DNA of 61,770 bases from JBIOUF01 sp044866695 (GTDB taxonomy: Bacteria > Actinomycetota > Actinomycetes > Propionibacteriales > Nocardioidaceae): positions 1 to 61,770 of the forward strand of contig JBIOUF010000208.1 of the NCBI GenBank assembly GCA_044866695.1, given 5' to 3'. The notes beneath the pieces are model-generated. The model was not told where the DNA came from and made no database searches. It worked only from the letters and a program-made list of their open reading frames with translations. Below, piece by piece: positions 7,466 through 16,342 of the stretch. A program made the translations under genes and the position numbers. How positions within the stretch are numbered: position 1 is the stretch's first letter; every line of letters starts with the position of its first letter.

Positions 7466-8142
7466 CGACGGCACCCGGGGCAGGCTCTCCCAGTGGTCAG
7501 GTTCTGCGGAACGTCAGCCCCTTCCGGCAGCCCAAGCAGGAGCGCAGCCGGCTGTCCTTCGACAAGACCCTCGACGCCGCCGTCGCCCTGCTCGTGGAAC
7601 GCCGGTCGGACTCGTTCACCTTGGCGGAGGTCGTCGAGCGCGCCGGCGTCTCCACCGGCTCCATCTACGGACGGGTCGACAGCAAGGACGACCTGGTCCG
7701 CACCGCCCAGGCACGGGAGATGGCGCGCATCATCTCCGAGCAGGAAAGCGCGTTCGCCCGCCCGGCACCCGACGGGGAGGCGTTCGCGGACACCGTGACC
7801 AGGGTCATCGGGACTCTCGCCGAGGTGCTTCGACGCAACGCACCCGTCCTGGCGCCGTTCATGGTCCTCGGCAACACCGACGAGCTCATCGCCGAGGTGG
7901 GGAAGCTTGGCTTCGAGCAGTCCGTCGACCTGTTCTGTGCGGGCATCCTCGCCCGGCGCGACGACGTCTCACACCCGGACCCCGAGGGGGCGGTCCGCTG
8001 GAGCTTCACTGTCGTCTATAGCGTGCTGGCCCGCTGGTTGGGGCTCGGTAGCGATCCGGCTGCGGCCGGGCTCGGGGACTGGGACCAGATGCTTGCTGAT
8101 CTCTCCGAGATGGTGACCGCCTTCCTGGCTCACCGGACCTAG
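7462..8142 (+). CDS. TetR/AcrR-family transcriptional regulator
   Basis: A 226-residue regulator. The N-terminal helix-turn-helix lies in FTLAEVVERAGVSTGSIYGRVDSKDDLV (about residues 50-78), standard for TetR proteins; the remaining 140 residues form a ligand-binding helical domain without a recognisable ligand signature. The GTG at 7462 is chosen because it overlaps the preceding stop (GTGA) and leaves a normal N-terminal arm. It is last in the MFS operon and probably represses it through the inverted repeat at 5711-5723. The inducer is unknown. Confidence 0.88.
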   Translation: MTTAPGAGSPSGQVLRNVSPFRQPKQERSRLSFDKTLDAAVALLVERRSDSFTLAEVVERAGVSTGSIYGRVDSKDDLVRTAQAREMARIISEQESAFARPAPDGEAFADTVTRVIGTLAEVLRRNAPVLAPFMVLGNTDELIAEVGKLGFEQSVDLFCAGILARRDDVSHPDPEGAVRWSFTVVYSVLARWLGLGSDPAAAGLGDWDQMLADLSEMVTAFLAHRT

Positions 8143-8197
8143 CCGTTCGCGGGGCACAGAGGGACACTTCACCGTGCCGGACCTGCGGCCGCGACCC

Positions 8198-8226
8198 GTG
8201 AGACAGCGTTCGCTTCCGACTAGACT
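8198..8226 (+). promoter_or_regulatory. Candidate promoter of the ROK regulator gene
   Basis: GTGAGA (8198-8203), 17-bp spacer, TAGACT (8221-8226), about 42 bp before the start codon. The -35 match is only 4 of 6. The 125-bp gap between the TetR and ROK genes shows nothing else. Confidence 0.35.
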
Positions 8227-8267
8227 CCACACAGCAGCGCTGCCCGGCGAGTGAAAGCGAGGGTCGA

Positions 8268-9440
8268 ATGAACGACAACGACCCTATGTCGGTGGACATT
8301 CTGACGATTCTCCGGGACGGAGCCCCTCGGACCAGGTCACAGCTGGCCGCCCTCACCGGCCAGGCAAGGTCGACTGTCTCTCTCCGGCTCGATGAGCTGT
8401 CGAAGCGGGGCTTGGTCAAGGCGCTCGACGAGTCGGTCTCGACCGGAGGCCGGCCCTCGACCCTGTACTCCTTCTCCAGGGACACCGGCGTCGTGCTCGT
8501 GGCCGACCTCGGGGCCCGGCACGGGCATCTAGCCGTGACGGACCTCGCCGGCGAGGTGCTCACCAGCAACCGGACCGACCTACTGATCACCGACGGTCCG
8601 GTGTCCGTGCTGAAGCGGGCCGCCGAGTCGTGGAACGAGCAGCTGGACCAGCTGGGACGTCAGCGCTCGGAGGTCGTCTGTCTCGGAGTGGGTGTCCCCG
8701 GACCGGTCGAACACGCGACGGGTCGTCCGATCAGTCCGCCGATCATGCCGGGGTGGGACGACTTCGACGTGGCGGGCTACCTGCGGGAGGAGTACGACGT
8801 TCCGGTGCTCGTCGACAATGACGTCAACGTCATGGCGGTGGGTGAGCTGGTGAGCACCTGGAAGGGCGAGTCCGACCTTCTGGTCGTCAAGGTCGCGACG
8901 GGGATCGGTGCGGGCATCGTCTCGGGCGGACACCTCGTCCGTGGCGCGCTGGGAGCCGCCGGCGACATCGGCCACATCCAGGTCACCGGGGCCGAGGACC
9001 GCCTGTGCAGGTGTGGGCAGCGGGGCTGCCTGGAGGCGGTCGCGAGCGGCCGAGGGCTGGCGCAGACGCTGTCCGCGCAAGGGCTCCCTGCGGAGGCGAC
9101 CGCTGACGTGGTCGCGCTCGTCAAGGCGGGCGACCCGCGCGCGACCGTCGCGGTGCGGGAGGCAGGCCGTCTCCTTGGTGGAGTGCTCGCCGCCTGCGTG
9201 TCCGTGCTCAACCCCAACCGGATCGTGCTCGGCGGAGAGCTGTCGGAGGTCGGAGAACCCCTGCTCGCCGGAGTCCGCGAGGCGATCTACGGTCGCACGC
9301 AGCCGCTGCTGACTCGGCAGCTGCGGATCGGCACCATCAAGGACGGCGAGCTCGTCGGAGTCCTGGGAGCCGCACGGCTCGCCCTCGACGAGACCATCTT
9401 CGGCCCTCATGGTGAGGCCCCGAGAGCGCGGTCGTTCTGA
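8268..9440 (+). CDS. ROK-family transcriptional regulator of the glycoside island
   Basis: A 390-residue repressor-type ROK protein. Residues 5-70 form a winged helix (TRSQLAALTGQARSTVSLRLDEL, then GGRPS), followed by an ASKHA sugar-kinase-like domain with LVADLGARHG, the cofactor segment GIGAGIVSGGHLVRGALGAAGDIGH, and the zinc motif CRCGQRGCLE near residue 247. It resembles XylR/NagC-type regulators that bind a free sugar. It starts after a GAGGG ribosome-binding site and ends 11 bp from the end of the 15-gene leftward catabolic operon, facing it. It is the only regulator beside that operon, so it is the best candidate to control it, perhaps in response to xylose. Confidence 0.88.
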   Translation: MNDNDPMSVDILTILRDGAPRTRSQLAALTGQARSTVSLRLDELSKRGLVKALDESVSTGGRPSTLYSFSRDTGVVLVADLGARHGHLAVTDLAGEVLTSNRTDLLITDGPVSVLKRAAESWNEQLDQLGRQRSEVVCLGVGVPGPVEHATGRPISPPIMPGWDDFDVAGYLREEYDVPVLVDNDVNVMAVGELVSTWKGESDLLVVKVATGIGAGIVSGGHLVRGALGAAGDIGHIQVTGAEDRLCRCGQRGCLEAVASGRGLAQTLSAQGLPAEATADVVALVKAGDPRATVAVREAGRLLGGVLAACVSVLNPNRIVLGGELSEVGEPLLAGVREAIYGRTQPLLTRQLRIGTIKDGELVGVLGAARLALDETIFGPHGEAPRARSF

Positions 9441-9451
9441 GCTCGTCCTGC

Positions 9452-11092
9452 TCAGTGCAGCGGGGGCGTCCGGAGCAAGCGCACCCGCACGATGCCGAGG
9501 TCGTCCAGGGGTACGACGTAGAGGCGCTCGTCCCCGTTGAGCACGCGCCCAGGCCGCCACATGCCAGCCTCGAAGCGGCCCTCCTCGACGTGGTCGATCT
9601 CGACCCGGTCCTCGGGGTGGGAGAAGTCGAGGGTCAGTCCCTGGCCGACGAGGAGGAACTCGGCCTCCTCTGCTGCGATCAGCAACCCGAACGCACGTGA
9701 GTCGCCGGGCATCGGCAGGACCCCGGGACCCTCGGTCTCGCTGGGCAGCGCAGGTGCCGGCGGAGGGCTGGGGACGCCAGCGTCCAACATCATGCGGCGC
9801 AGGATGTCACGGCTTCCCCGGGCGGTGACCTGGAAGCCGCCGAGGGAGAACGCAACCTCTGGTTGCTCTTCGTCGAGCAGGATGCCTTCGACGCGGCCCT
9901 GGGCCTGTGCGGCGCAGATGAGGTCCTGCATGGGCGTGAGCAACGTGTAGGCACGGGCCAGCTGGCCGTCCCTGCGGCCGTCCTCGACTCCGAACACCGA
10001 GAAGCCGATGGCCCGGTGGTGGCCGAGGGCATAGAAGAGGCTGCCCGTGCGGAACTGAGCCTCCGGGACGAAGAGCGGGTTGTCGTCGCGCGCGTAGTCG
10101 GCCAGCACCGACTTGACGTCGGACACGTAGATGTCCGGCGCCAGCAGGTCCACCGACGGCGCCGCCGCCTTCCACACGTCCAGCACCCGCACGGTGGGCC
10201 CACCGCTGGGATAGTCCCCGGCGCGGGGCTGCCCCGGCTGCGGCCCCAGCCAGGCATTGACGTACATCGGCAGCGCGTTGACCGCCTTGCCGGCCGCCGC
10301 CAGCGCCTCCACGTGCCGGGCGAACGCCCAGGCCATGAAGAGCTCGTCGGCCTCCCAGCCCTCGCCGAACACCTCTTCCCAGGTCCCCGACCTGCGAAGA
10401 CCGTGCCGCGACCAGACACCTGCCAGCTCCGGTCGGAGCCGGTCGCCTCGACGCGTCAGGTGGTCGATGAGCGCGGGCGGGACCGGAGACTCCCACGCCG
10501 CCAGTGCCGCCGCCGACCGGTCTCGGCTGTCGCCGAGCACCCCAGCCTCGTTCTCCACCTGGACCAGCACCACGGTGTGCTCGGGATCCGCGAGGGCCAG
10601 GTGGCGCATCAGCGCGACGAAGGCACGCTGCTCCACTCTCAGCAGCTCCGGGGAGAACACCGACAACACCGGCTTCGGCGTCTGCCCGGCGTAGGTCCAC
10701 AGGGCAGGTCTCCCGCCGAGGACCGCGCGAGGGAACCGCTCCGTGTCGGCACGGACCCAGCGCGGTGCGTACGTCGACGCGGCGTTCTTGAAGGCGCCGA
10801 ACCAGATCATCACCAGCCGCATGCCGTGCCGGCGAGCGCCGGCGATCTGCGCATCGACCGTCTCGAAGTCGTAGCTGCCCTCCTCCGGCTCGACCTGTGC
10901 CCAGCCGGCGCTGCCGATGACCGTGGAGACGTGCTGGTCCGCCAGGTGCTCGCACACCTCGGCGAAGTGCCCCGGGCTGCTCGGCGTCGAGTTGTGGACC
11001 TGCCCGCCGAGCAGCAGACGGGGCGCGCCGTCGACGACGAGCTGCGCACCGGTCGTGGAACCGGCGACGCCGATGGCGGGGCGGATCGGCAC
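9452..11092 (-). CDS. GH35-like glycoside hydrolase with DUF5597-type C-terminus (beta-galactosidase family)
   Basis: A 546-residue (beta/alpha)8 glycosidase. VVLVQVENEAG (Glu about 180) matches the Asn-Glu acid/base motif of GH35, and LFVPEAQF (Glu about 343) fits the nucleophile strand. The C-terminal part (ILLDEEQPEVAFSLGGFQVTARG) resembles the DUF5597 domain of GH35-type beta-galactosidases. There is no signal peptide, so it should act on imported oligosaccharides or glycosides. It is the last gene of the leftward operon, 3 bp after the GH78 gene. Beta-galactosidase activity is the family default; beta-glucosidase or arabinosidase activity is possible. Confidence 0.8.
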   Translation of the reverse strand: MPIRPAIGVAGSTTGAQLVVDGAPRLLLGGQVHNSTPSSPGHFAEVCEHLADQHVSTVIGSAGWAQVEPEEGSYDFETVDAQIAGARRHGMRLVMIWFGAFKNAASTYAPRWVRADTERFPRAVLGGRPALWTYAGQTPKPVLSVFSPELLRVEQRAFVALMRHLALADPEHTVVLVQVENEAGVLGDSRDRSAAALAAWESPVPPALIDHLTRRGDRLRPELAGVWSRHGLRRSGTWEEVFGEGWEADELFMAWAFARHVEALAAAGKAVNALPMYVNAWLGPQPGQPRAGDYPSGGPTVRVLDVWKAAAPSVDLLAPDIYVSDVKSVLADYARDDNPLFVPEAQFRTGSLFYALGHHRAIGFSVFGVEDGRRDGQLARAYTLLTPMQDLICAAQAQGRVEGILLDEEQPEVAFSLGGFQVTARGSRDILRRMMLDAGVPSPPPAPALPSETEGPGVLPMPGDSRAFGLLIAAEEAEFLLVGQGLTLDFSHPEDRVEIDHVEEGRFEAGMWRPGRVLNGDERLYVVPLDDLGIVRVRLLRTPPLH

Positions 11093-11095
11093 GGT

Positions 11096-13753
11096 TCAGA
11101 CCTCCGCGGACGTGGTGGAGAACTCGAACAGCGCGGTTCCGGAGCGCGCCTCGGCCTGCCGGCCGTCGGGGAGCAGCACGTCGGCCGTCGCCCCGGGGGG
11201 CACGACCACCCGGAGTCGGACCAGGTCACCGTCGCGGTGCCACGCCACCTCGATGCGGCCGTACGGGGAGTCGTGGGTCGCCTCCGCCCACGACAGGCCG
11301 CCTCCCACCCGCGGCTCCACCCGGAACCGCTGGTAGCCGGGTCCGTCGTCGAGCGGGCGAAGGCCGGCGACGTACCGGTGCAGGAAGCCGATGACAGCGC
11401 CCTTGCTGTAGTGGTTGAGCGACTCGTGGGCGACCCCGTTCGCGTCGACCGCCTCCCACAGCTCCCAGACCGTCGTGGCGCCCCGGTCCAGCATGTGCAG
11501 CCAGGACGGTGGAGAGCTCTGCAGCAGCAGCTCGTAGGCGACGTCCAGGTGACCGGTGTCGGCCAGGGTGGGCAACAGGTACGGCGTTGCGAGGAAGCCG
11601 GTGCCCAGGTGCGTGCCCGCTGCCTCGATGAGCTCGACCAGCCGCGCGGAGAGTGTGGGGCGGAGCTCGGCGTCGACCAGGTCGAAGGCCAGCGCGCGGA
11701 CCAGGGTCGCCTGGGTGTCGGGCGTGACCGCGCCGCTCGTGGACACGAACTCAGCCTGCCAGGCCGCACGCGCACCTTCGCTGATCCGGCGATACCGCCC
11801 GGCTGCGCCGTCGTCGTCGAGAACAGCCGCGATCCTGCTCAGCAGGTCACACGACAGCCGCAGGTAGGCAGTCGCGACCGCGGAGAAGTCGGCGGTCCGC
11901 AGCTCCTCCCACCCGAGATGCACGCCGGGCTCCAGCCACTCCCCGAAATGGAAGCCGGTGTCCCACAGGAACTCCTCGTGCGGCAGCGGCACCGGGCGGG
12001 CCGCGGCACGGTCCGGATGGCGACCGTCCCGGGCCATGCGGATCGCCCGCTCCACCCAGGCCACCATCGAGGGCCACTGCCGCGCCAGGAGCCCTCGGTC
12101 GCGGTACGCGCGGTACATCTCCCACGGCACGATCACCGCGGCATCCCCCCACCCGGCCGACCCCAGGTTGGCCCCCAGAAGCGGATGCTCTCTGATGCCC
12201 GGGCCGAAGTGGTCGGGGACCCAGTTGGGGACCACGCCGTCGTCCAGCTGCTGTGCCGCCAGGTCCCTCAGCCACTTCGCCGAGAACCCGGCGACGTCGA
12301 ACAAGAACGCGGCGCACGGCACGAAGGCCGCCCAGTCGCCGGTCCACCCCGACCGTTCGCGGGTGGGACAGTCGGTGGGGATGTCGACCGCGTTGCCGAG
12401 GAAGCTGCGTTCAGCCGCCTGGTGCAGCCGGTTCAGCCGCGCGTCGCTGCAGCGGAACGACCCGGTCCGCCGGAACCCCGTGTTGACCACCACGCCCGTG
12501 ACGTCGTCGGGCGTGAGGTCCGCGACGGCCCCTTCGACGCCGACATAGCGAAACCCTTTCGTCGCATGCCGAGGCTCGAAGGCCTCGTCGACGAGCCCGG
12601 CCGCCCTCACCCGGTCGACCTGGCCGGCCGAGACCTCCGCTTCCCCGGGCGGCATCTGATCCGGCAGCAGGTTGCGCTGGCTCGCTTCGCCGTCGGGTGA
12701 GAGCGTCTCGGCGTAGGTCAGCACCGTCTGGTGGCCCGCTGGACCCAGCTCGGCCAGCCGAACCCACCCCACGATGTTCTCCCCCATGTCGACGACCTGG
12801 GCGCCGGACGGCGCGCGAGTGATCGCCAGGGGACGGCGGAGCTCCGTCCGGCGCACCGGCGGCGCCGGCGAGGAGCCGAGAAGATCGAACCCGATGTCGG
12901 CGGTCCCCACGGGGTCCCAGGCGGCGTCGTCGAAGGACGGCCTCGTCCAGCCCGACGGCTCCTGGCCGTGGTCCACGACCATGCCGCCCATGAGGTCGGC
13001 CTCGCGGATGCCGCCGGTCGCGCTGCGCCAGCCGGAGTCGGTGGTGACAACCACCTCCGAGCCATCCGCGAGGGTGGCGTGCAGCTGGACCAGCAGTGCG
13101 GTGCGGTGGCCGAAGCAGTCGGCGTCTCGGAACATGCCGTTGACGCCCCGGAACCACCCGTCGGACAGCACCGCCCCTACGGCGTTCTGCCCGTTGCGCA
13201 GCAGCGACCCGACGTCGAACGTCTGCACCTGCAAGCGAGTCCGGTAGTCGGTGAACCCGGGCGTGAGCTCCGCGTCGCCGACCCGGCTGCCGTTGACGAA
13301 GAGCTCGTAGACGCCTTGTGCCGTCACATACGCCCGCGCCGATCCCACGGGTCCGCCGAGGGAGAAGCCCCGGCGCAGCAGGTACGCCGGTCGGTGCCCG
13401 GCCGGGGGCACGACGTCCTCCGCGGGCCGTACCCACTGTGCCGACCAGTCCGACGGCGCCATGAGTCCGGCCTCGACCACCGCCTCCGTCGACCAGTCAC
13501 TCACCCCCTGGTCGGTCAACACCCGCACCCGCCACGGACGGGCCTCCCGCGACCGTAGCGGCGGGGCGCCGACATCGACGAGGACACTCTCTCGAGAACC
13601 GACTCGGCCGGAGTCCCAGCTCCCCATGCGCACCTGGTAAGCGCTTTGCACCCGGCTTCCCTCGGGCAGCCGCCAGGACAACCGCGGCTGCGGCACGGTG
13701 ATCCCGAGCGCCTGGTCCAGGTGTTCGACCCGCAGCAGCGTGGGCGCGGTCAT
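11096..13753 (-). CDS. GH78 alpha-L-rhamnosidase
   Basis: An 885-residue multidomain enzyme releasing terminal alpha-L-rhamnose, typically from flavonoid rhamnosides or pectin side chains. It has N-terminal beta-sandwich domains (AYVTAQGVYELFVNGSRVGD), then the (alpha/alpha)6 catalytic domain with the GH78 hallmark DCPTRERSGWTGD near residue 460, and a C-terminal beta domain. No signal peptide is present, so it is intracellular. The ATG at 13753 is preferred over one 5 codons upstream because GGGGAGG sits 6 bp before it. It lies 22 bp after a GH43 gene and 3 bp before the GH35-like gene. Rhamnose release points to plant glycosides rather than plain xylan as the island's substrate. Confidence 0.9.
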   Translation of the reverse strand: MTAPTLLRVEHLDQALGITVPQPRLSWRLPEGSRVQSAYQVRMGSWDSGRVGSRESVLVDVGAPPLRSREARPWRVRVLTDQGVSDWSTEAVVEAGLMAPSDWSAQWVRPAEDVVPPAGHRPAYLLRRGFSLGGPVGSARAYVTAQGVYELFVNGSRVGDAELTPGFTDYRTRLQVQTFDVGSLLRNGQNAVGAVLSDGWFRGVNGMFRDADCFGHRTALLVQLHATLADGSEVVVTTDSGWRSATGGIREADLMGGMVVDHGQEPSGWTRPSFDDAAWDPVGTADIGFDLLGSSPAPPVRRTELRRPLAITRAPSGAQVVDMGENIVGWVRLAELGPAGHQTVLTYAETLSPDGEASQRNLLPDQMPPGEAEVSAGQVDRVRAAGLVDEAFEPRHATKGFRYVGVEGAVADLTPDDVTGVVVNTGFRRTGSFRCSDARLNRLHQAAERSFLGNAVDIPTDCPTRERSGWTGDWAAFVPCAAFLFDVAGFSAKWLRDLAAQQLDDGVVPNWVPDHFGPGIREHPLLGANLGSAGWGDAAVIVPWEMYRAYRDRGLLARQWPSMVAWVERAIRMARDGRHPDRAAARPVPLPHEEFLWDTGFHFGEWLEPGVHLGWEELRTADFSAVATAYLRLSCDLLSRIAAVLDDDGAAGRYRRISEGARAAWQAEFVSTSGAVTPDTQATLVRALAFDLVDAELRPTLSARLVELIEAAGTHLGTGFLATPYLLPTLADTGHLDVAYELLLQSSPPSWLHMLDRGATTVWELWEAVDANGVAHESLNHYSKGAVIGFLHRYVAGLRPLDDGPGYQRFRVEPRVGGGLSWAEATHDSPYGRIEVAWHRDGDLVRLRVVVPPGATADVLLPDGRQAEARSGTALFEFSTTSAEV

Positions 13754-13775
13754 CCGTCGCCTCCCCATCGGAGCA

Positions 13776-15329
13776 TCACGAGGCGGTCGCGGAGGCGTAC
13801 GTCGCCAGGTCGGAGGCAGGGCTGTCGCTGCCTCGGTAGTGGAAATGGCCGAAGGTCACCGTGCCTTCGAGCGCATACAGGCCGAGGATGCGACCAGCGA
13901 AGGACACACACGTCTCGGCGCTCCACAGCCGCCCGTCGAGCTCGGCCAGGACGTGCTCCTCCCCGCTGACGGCGGCGGTCAGGCGGATGCGGTCCCCGCC
14001 CTGCGCCTCGCGCGAGTGGTCCTTCGGGGGTGGAGTCATCGTCATCGCGAGCTCGACCTCGCCCCCCGGGAGCTGGCACCGCCAGGTCTGGGTGAGGCCC
14101 GCCATCGTCGCGCGCGCCGTGACCTCGGTGCCGGCGCTGGTCCGGCGCGCATCCAAGGCGACGTACTGCCCCTCGGCATAGCGGGCTGCGAGCCCGCCGG
14201 CACCTTCGGCTGCGTCCACCCGGGTAGAGACGGTCGCCAGGAGATGCCTCTGCCGTCGGCCCACGAAGGCCGGGCGCGGATCCTCCAGGGTGGCGCCGTC
14301 GGCACGGATGGTGAGCCGGCCGGGTGTCGCCGTCATGGATGCCACGTCGGAGGGGGTCCGCCGCACCGCCAGCCAACCCGGGTCCTCGAGCGTGGCCGGG
14401 TCGGAGAAGTCGAAGGACTCCTCCAGGCCAGGACCGGGGGCCAGCTCCACCGGCCGCGGGACCGGCCACTCCTCGATCCAGTCGACGTCGGTGATGAACG
14501 TCTCTCGCCCCAGCGGGGAGAACCCGCGTGTGGCACCGAGCGGCCGGACCCCGAGCAGCACGAGCGCCGTGCCGCCTTCCGGCGTGGTCACGAGATCGCC
14601 GTGCCCCGTGTTCTGGACCGGACTGCCCGTGCTCCGGGCGCTGAGGACCGGGTTGGCGGGGTGTCCCTCGAACGGGCCTTGGGGGGACCGGCCGCGGGCG
14701 ATGCTGACCGCGTGGCCGCGTTCGGTGCCGCCTTCGGCGATCACCAGGTACCAGAAGTCACCGCGCTGGTACAGGTGGGGAGCCTCCGGAGAGTACAGTC
14801 CCGTGCCGGACCACAGGGACCGCGGCTCCTCGAGCATCCGACCGCCGTCCAGGTCGACGCGGGCCTGCTCGATGCCCATGTGTGTGCCGTGCTCCTCGGA
14901 GAGCCGGAGTGCCGAGTAGGTGACGTAGGCCGTTCCCTCGTCGTCCCAGGCGAGGTCCGGGTCGATCCCGTCGAGCCCTTCGATCCTGGTGCCGTCGCTC
15001 CACGGTCCCGCCGGATCGGTCGCGGCGAAGACGACACAGCCACGCGGAGACAGCATGACCGTGACGATCACGTAGAACATGCCGTCGTGGTAGCGGATCG
15101 TGGGCGCCCACACTCCTCCGAACGTGGGCACATCCTCGACGCGGACCTGTTCCGGTCGGGTCGCCACGTTGCCGATATGAGTCCAACTGACCAGATCTGT
15201 GCTTCGATACACAGGGAGACCGGGCAGGTACTCGAAGGACGACGTGACCAGGTAGTACGCGCCTTTCACCAGGACCACGCTGGGGTCCGGGTTGAAGCCA
15301 GGGACCAGCGGGTTGGGGCGTGGTCTCAC
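13776..15329 (-). CDS. GH43 beta-xylosidase / alpha-L-arabinofuranosidase (paralogue A)
   Basis: A 517-residue five-bladed beta-propeller glycosidase with a C-terminal beta-sandwich. GFNPDPSVV holds the catalytic base (Asp about 15), GIDPDLAWDDEG the second Asp, and SPEAPHLY the acid Glu (about 181). FEGHPANPVLSARSTGSPVQNTGHGDLV is typical of the XynB-like subfamily. It cleaves terminal xylose or arabinofuranose, and the absence of a signal peptide puts it in the cytoplasm. The GTG start overlaps the stop of the Gfo/Idh gene (GTGA), so the two are translationally coupled. A second GH43 with the same layout is at 16339-17874, suggesting split linkage or anomer preferences. Confidence 0.9.
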   Translation of the reverse strand: MRPRPNPLVPGFNPDPSVVLVKGAYYLVTSSFEYLPGLPVYRSTDLVSWTHIGNVATRPEQVRVEDVPTFGGVWAPTIRYHDGMFYVIVTVMLSPRGCVVFAATDPAGPWSDGTRIEGLDGIDPDLAWDDEGTAYVTYSALRLSEEHGTHMGIEQARVDLDGGRMLEEPRSLWSGTGLYSPEAPHLYQRGDFWYLVIAEGGTERGHAVSIARGRSPQGPFEGHPANPVLSARSTGSPVQNTGHGDLVTTPEGGTALVLLGVRPLGATRGFSPLGRETFITDVDWIEEWPVPRPVELAPGPGLEESFDFSDPATLEDPGWLAVRRTPSDVASMTATPGRLTIRADGATLEDPRPAFVGRRQRHLLATVSTRVDAAEGAGGLAARYAEGQYVALDARRTSAGTEVTARATMAGLTQTWRCQLPGGEVELAMTMTPPPKDHSREAQGGDRIRLTAAVSGEEHVLAELDGRLWSAETCVSFAGRILGLYALEGTVTFGHFHYRGSDSPASDLATYASATAS

Positions 15330-16342
15330 GGAGTCCTCCTCAGGTTGGCATCCTCATGCGGAGCACCGCCCCCGGCACCGCTGCCGAGCTGTGCGCGGAC
15401 CTCGTCCATCGTGTCCAGGACGGCGATCGTGTCGCTCAGTGGGCGCCAGGGGTGTTCGAGCAAGCCGTCGACGACCGCTTGGCCGACCGCGCGGAACATG
15501 GGGACGTAGCCGTTGCCCTCGCGAGGGACGCTCACCGTGCGGGGGGTTCCAAGCGGGGGGTTCAGCACGGTGAAGGAGCGTGCCGCATGGAACGGCGGGT
15601 CGACCATGATGAGGCCCTCGGCGCCGCCGACCGTCGCGCCCGCACCGACGAACCCGCGCAGCGTCGCGAGGGCGGTGGCGAAGCGACCGTCGTCGTAGCG
15701 GAGGAACACCGAGGCGGTGAGATCGAGGCCGTCGTCGCGCACCTCGCCGGTGGCTTCGACGGACTCCGGAGCCCCGAGCAGCACCTGCGCCAGTGTCAAC
15801 GGGTAGACACCCAGGTCGAGCAACGCTCCGCCGCCGAGCGCGGGTTGCCAGTGGATCGCCGACGGTGGCGGCGGGAACCCGAAGCCGGCCTGGACGGTCC
15901 GGATCTCGCCGACCACGCCGTCAGCCACCTCGTCGAGCATTCGACAGAACACGGGGTTGAAGCGCATCCACATCGCCTCCATGAGGAAGCGGCCCTGCTG
16001 GGCCGCGAGCGCGGTCAGCTCCCGGGCCTCGTCGGCGGTCGTCGTCAAGGCCTTCTCCACCAGCACGTGCTTGCCCGCCAGCAGCCCGCGGCGGGCCAGC
16101 TCGGCATGGGTCGCAATGGGTGTGCAGATGTAGGCGACCTCGACGTCGGGGTCGGCGAAGAGCGCGTCGTAGCTGCCGTACGACCGTGGCACGTCGTGCT
16201 GGCTCGCGAAGTCCTTGGCGCGCTGAATGCTCCGTGAGCCGACCGCGAGCAGCTCCAGGTTCTCGGTGCGGTGCAGGTCGCCCACCGTCGTCCGGCTGAT
16301 GCCCCCGGTGCCGACCATGCCCCACCGCGACCGGCCGCTCAC
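15326..16342 (-). CDS. Gfo/Idh/MocA-family oxidoreductase, dihydrodiol/D-xylose dehydrogenase-like
   Basis: A 338-residue NAD(P)-dependent dehydrogenase. It has the Rossmann motif GMVGTGGIS at about 8-16, the catalytic Lys in EKALT (about 97) and GGGALLDLGVYPLT, where Tyr replaces the more common His; that Tyr variant is typical of the dihydrodiol/D-xylose 1-dehydrogenase branch. It may oxidise xylose or glucose to the lactone, or interconvert 3-keto sugars. It sits between two GH43 genes with 4-bp GTGA overlaps on both sides, so it is co-translated with pentosidases and probably acts on the pentose they release. It differs from the DgpA-like enzyme at 29720. Confidence 0.85.
   Translation of the reverse strand: MSGRSRWGMVGTGGISRTTVGDLHRTENLELLAVGSRSIQRAKDFASQHDVPRSYGSYDALFADPDVEVAYICTPIATHAELARRGLLAGKHVLVEKALTTTADEARELTALAAQQGRFLMEAMWMRFNPVFCRMLDEVADGVVGEIRTVQAGFGFPPPPSAIHWQPALGGGALLDLGVYPLTLAQVLLGAPESVEATGEVRDDGLDLTASVFLRYDDGRFATALATLRGFVGAGATVGGAEGLIMVDPPFHAARSFTVLNPPLGTPRTVSVPREGNGYVPMFRAVGQAVVDGLLEHPWRPLSDTIAVLDTMDEVRAQLGSGAGGGAPHEDANLRRTP

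Noticed and set aside
9441..9451. A terminator between the convergent ROK gene and the operon end
   Set aside because: Only 11 bp separate the genes and no hairpin is visible.
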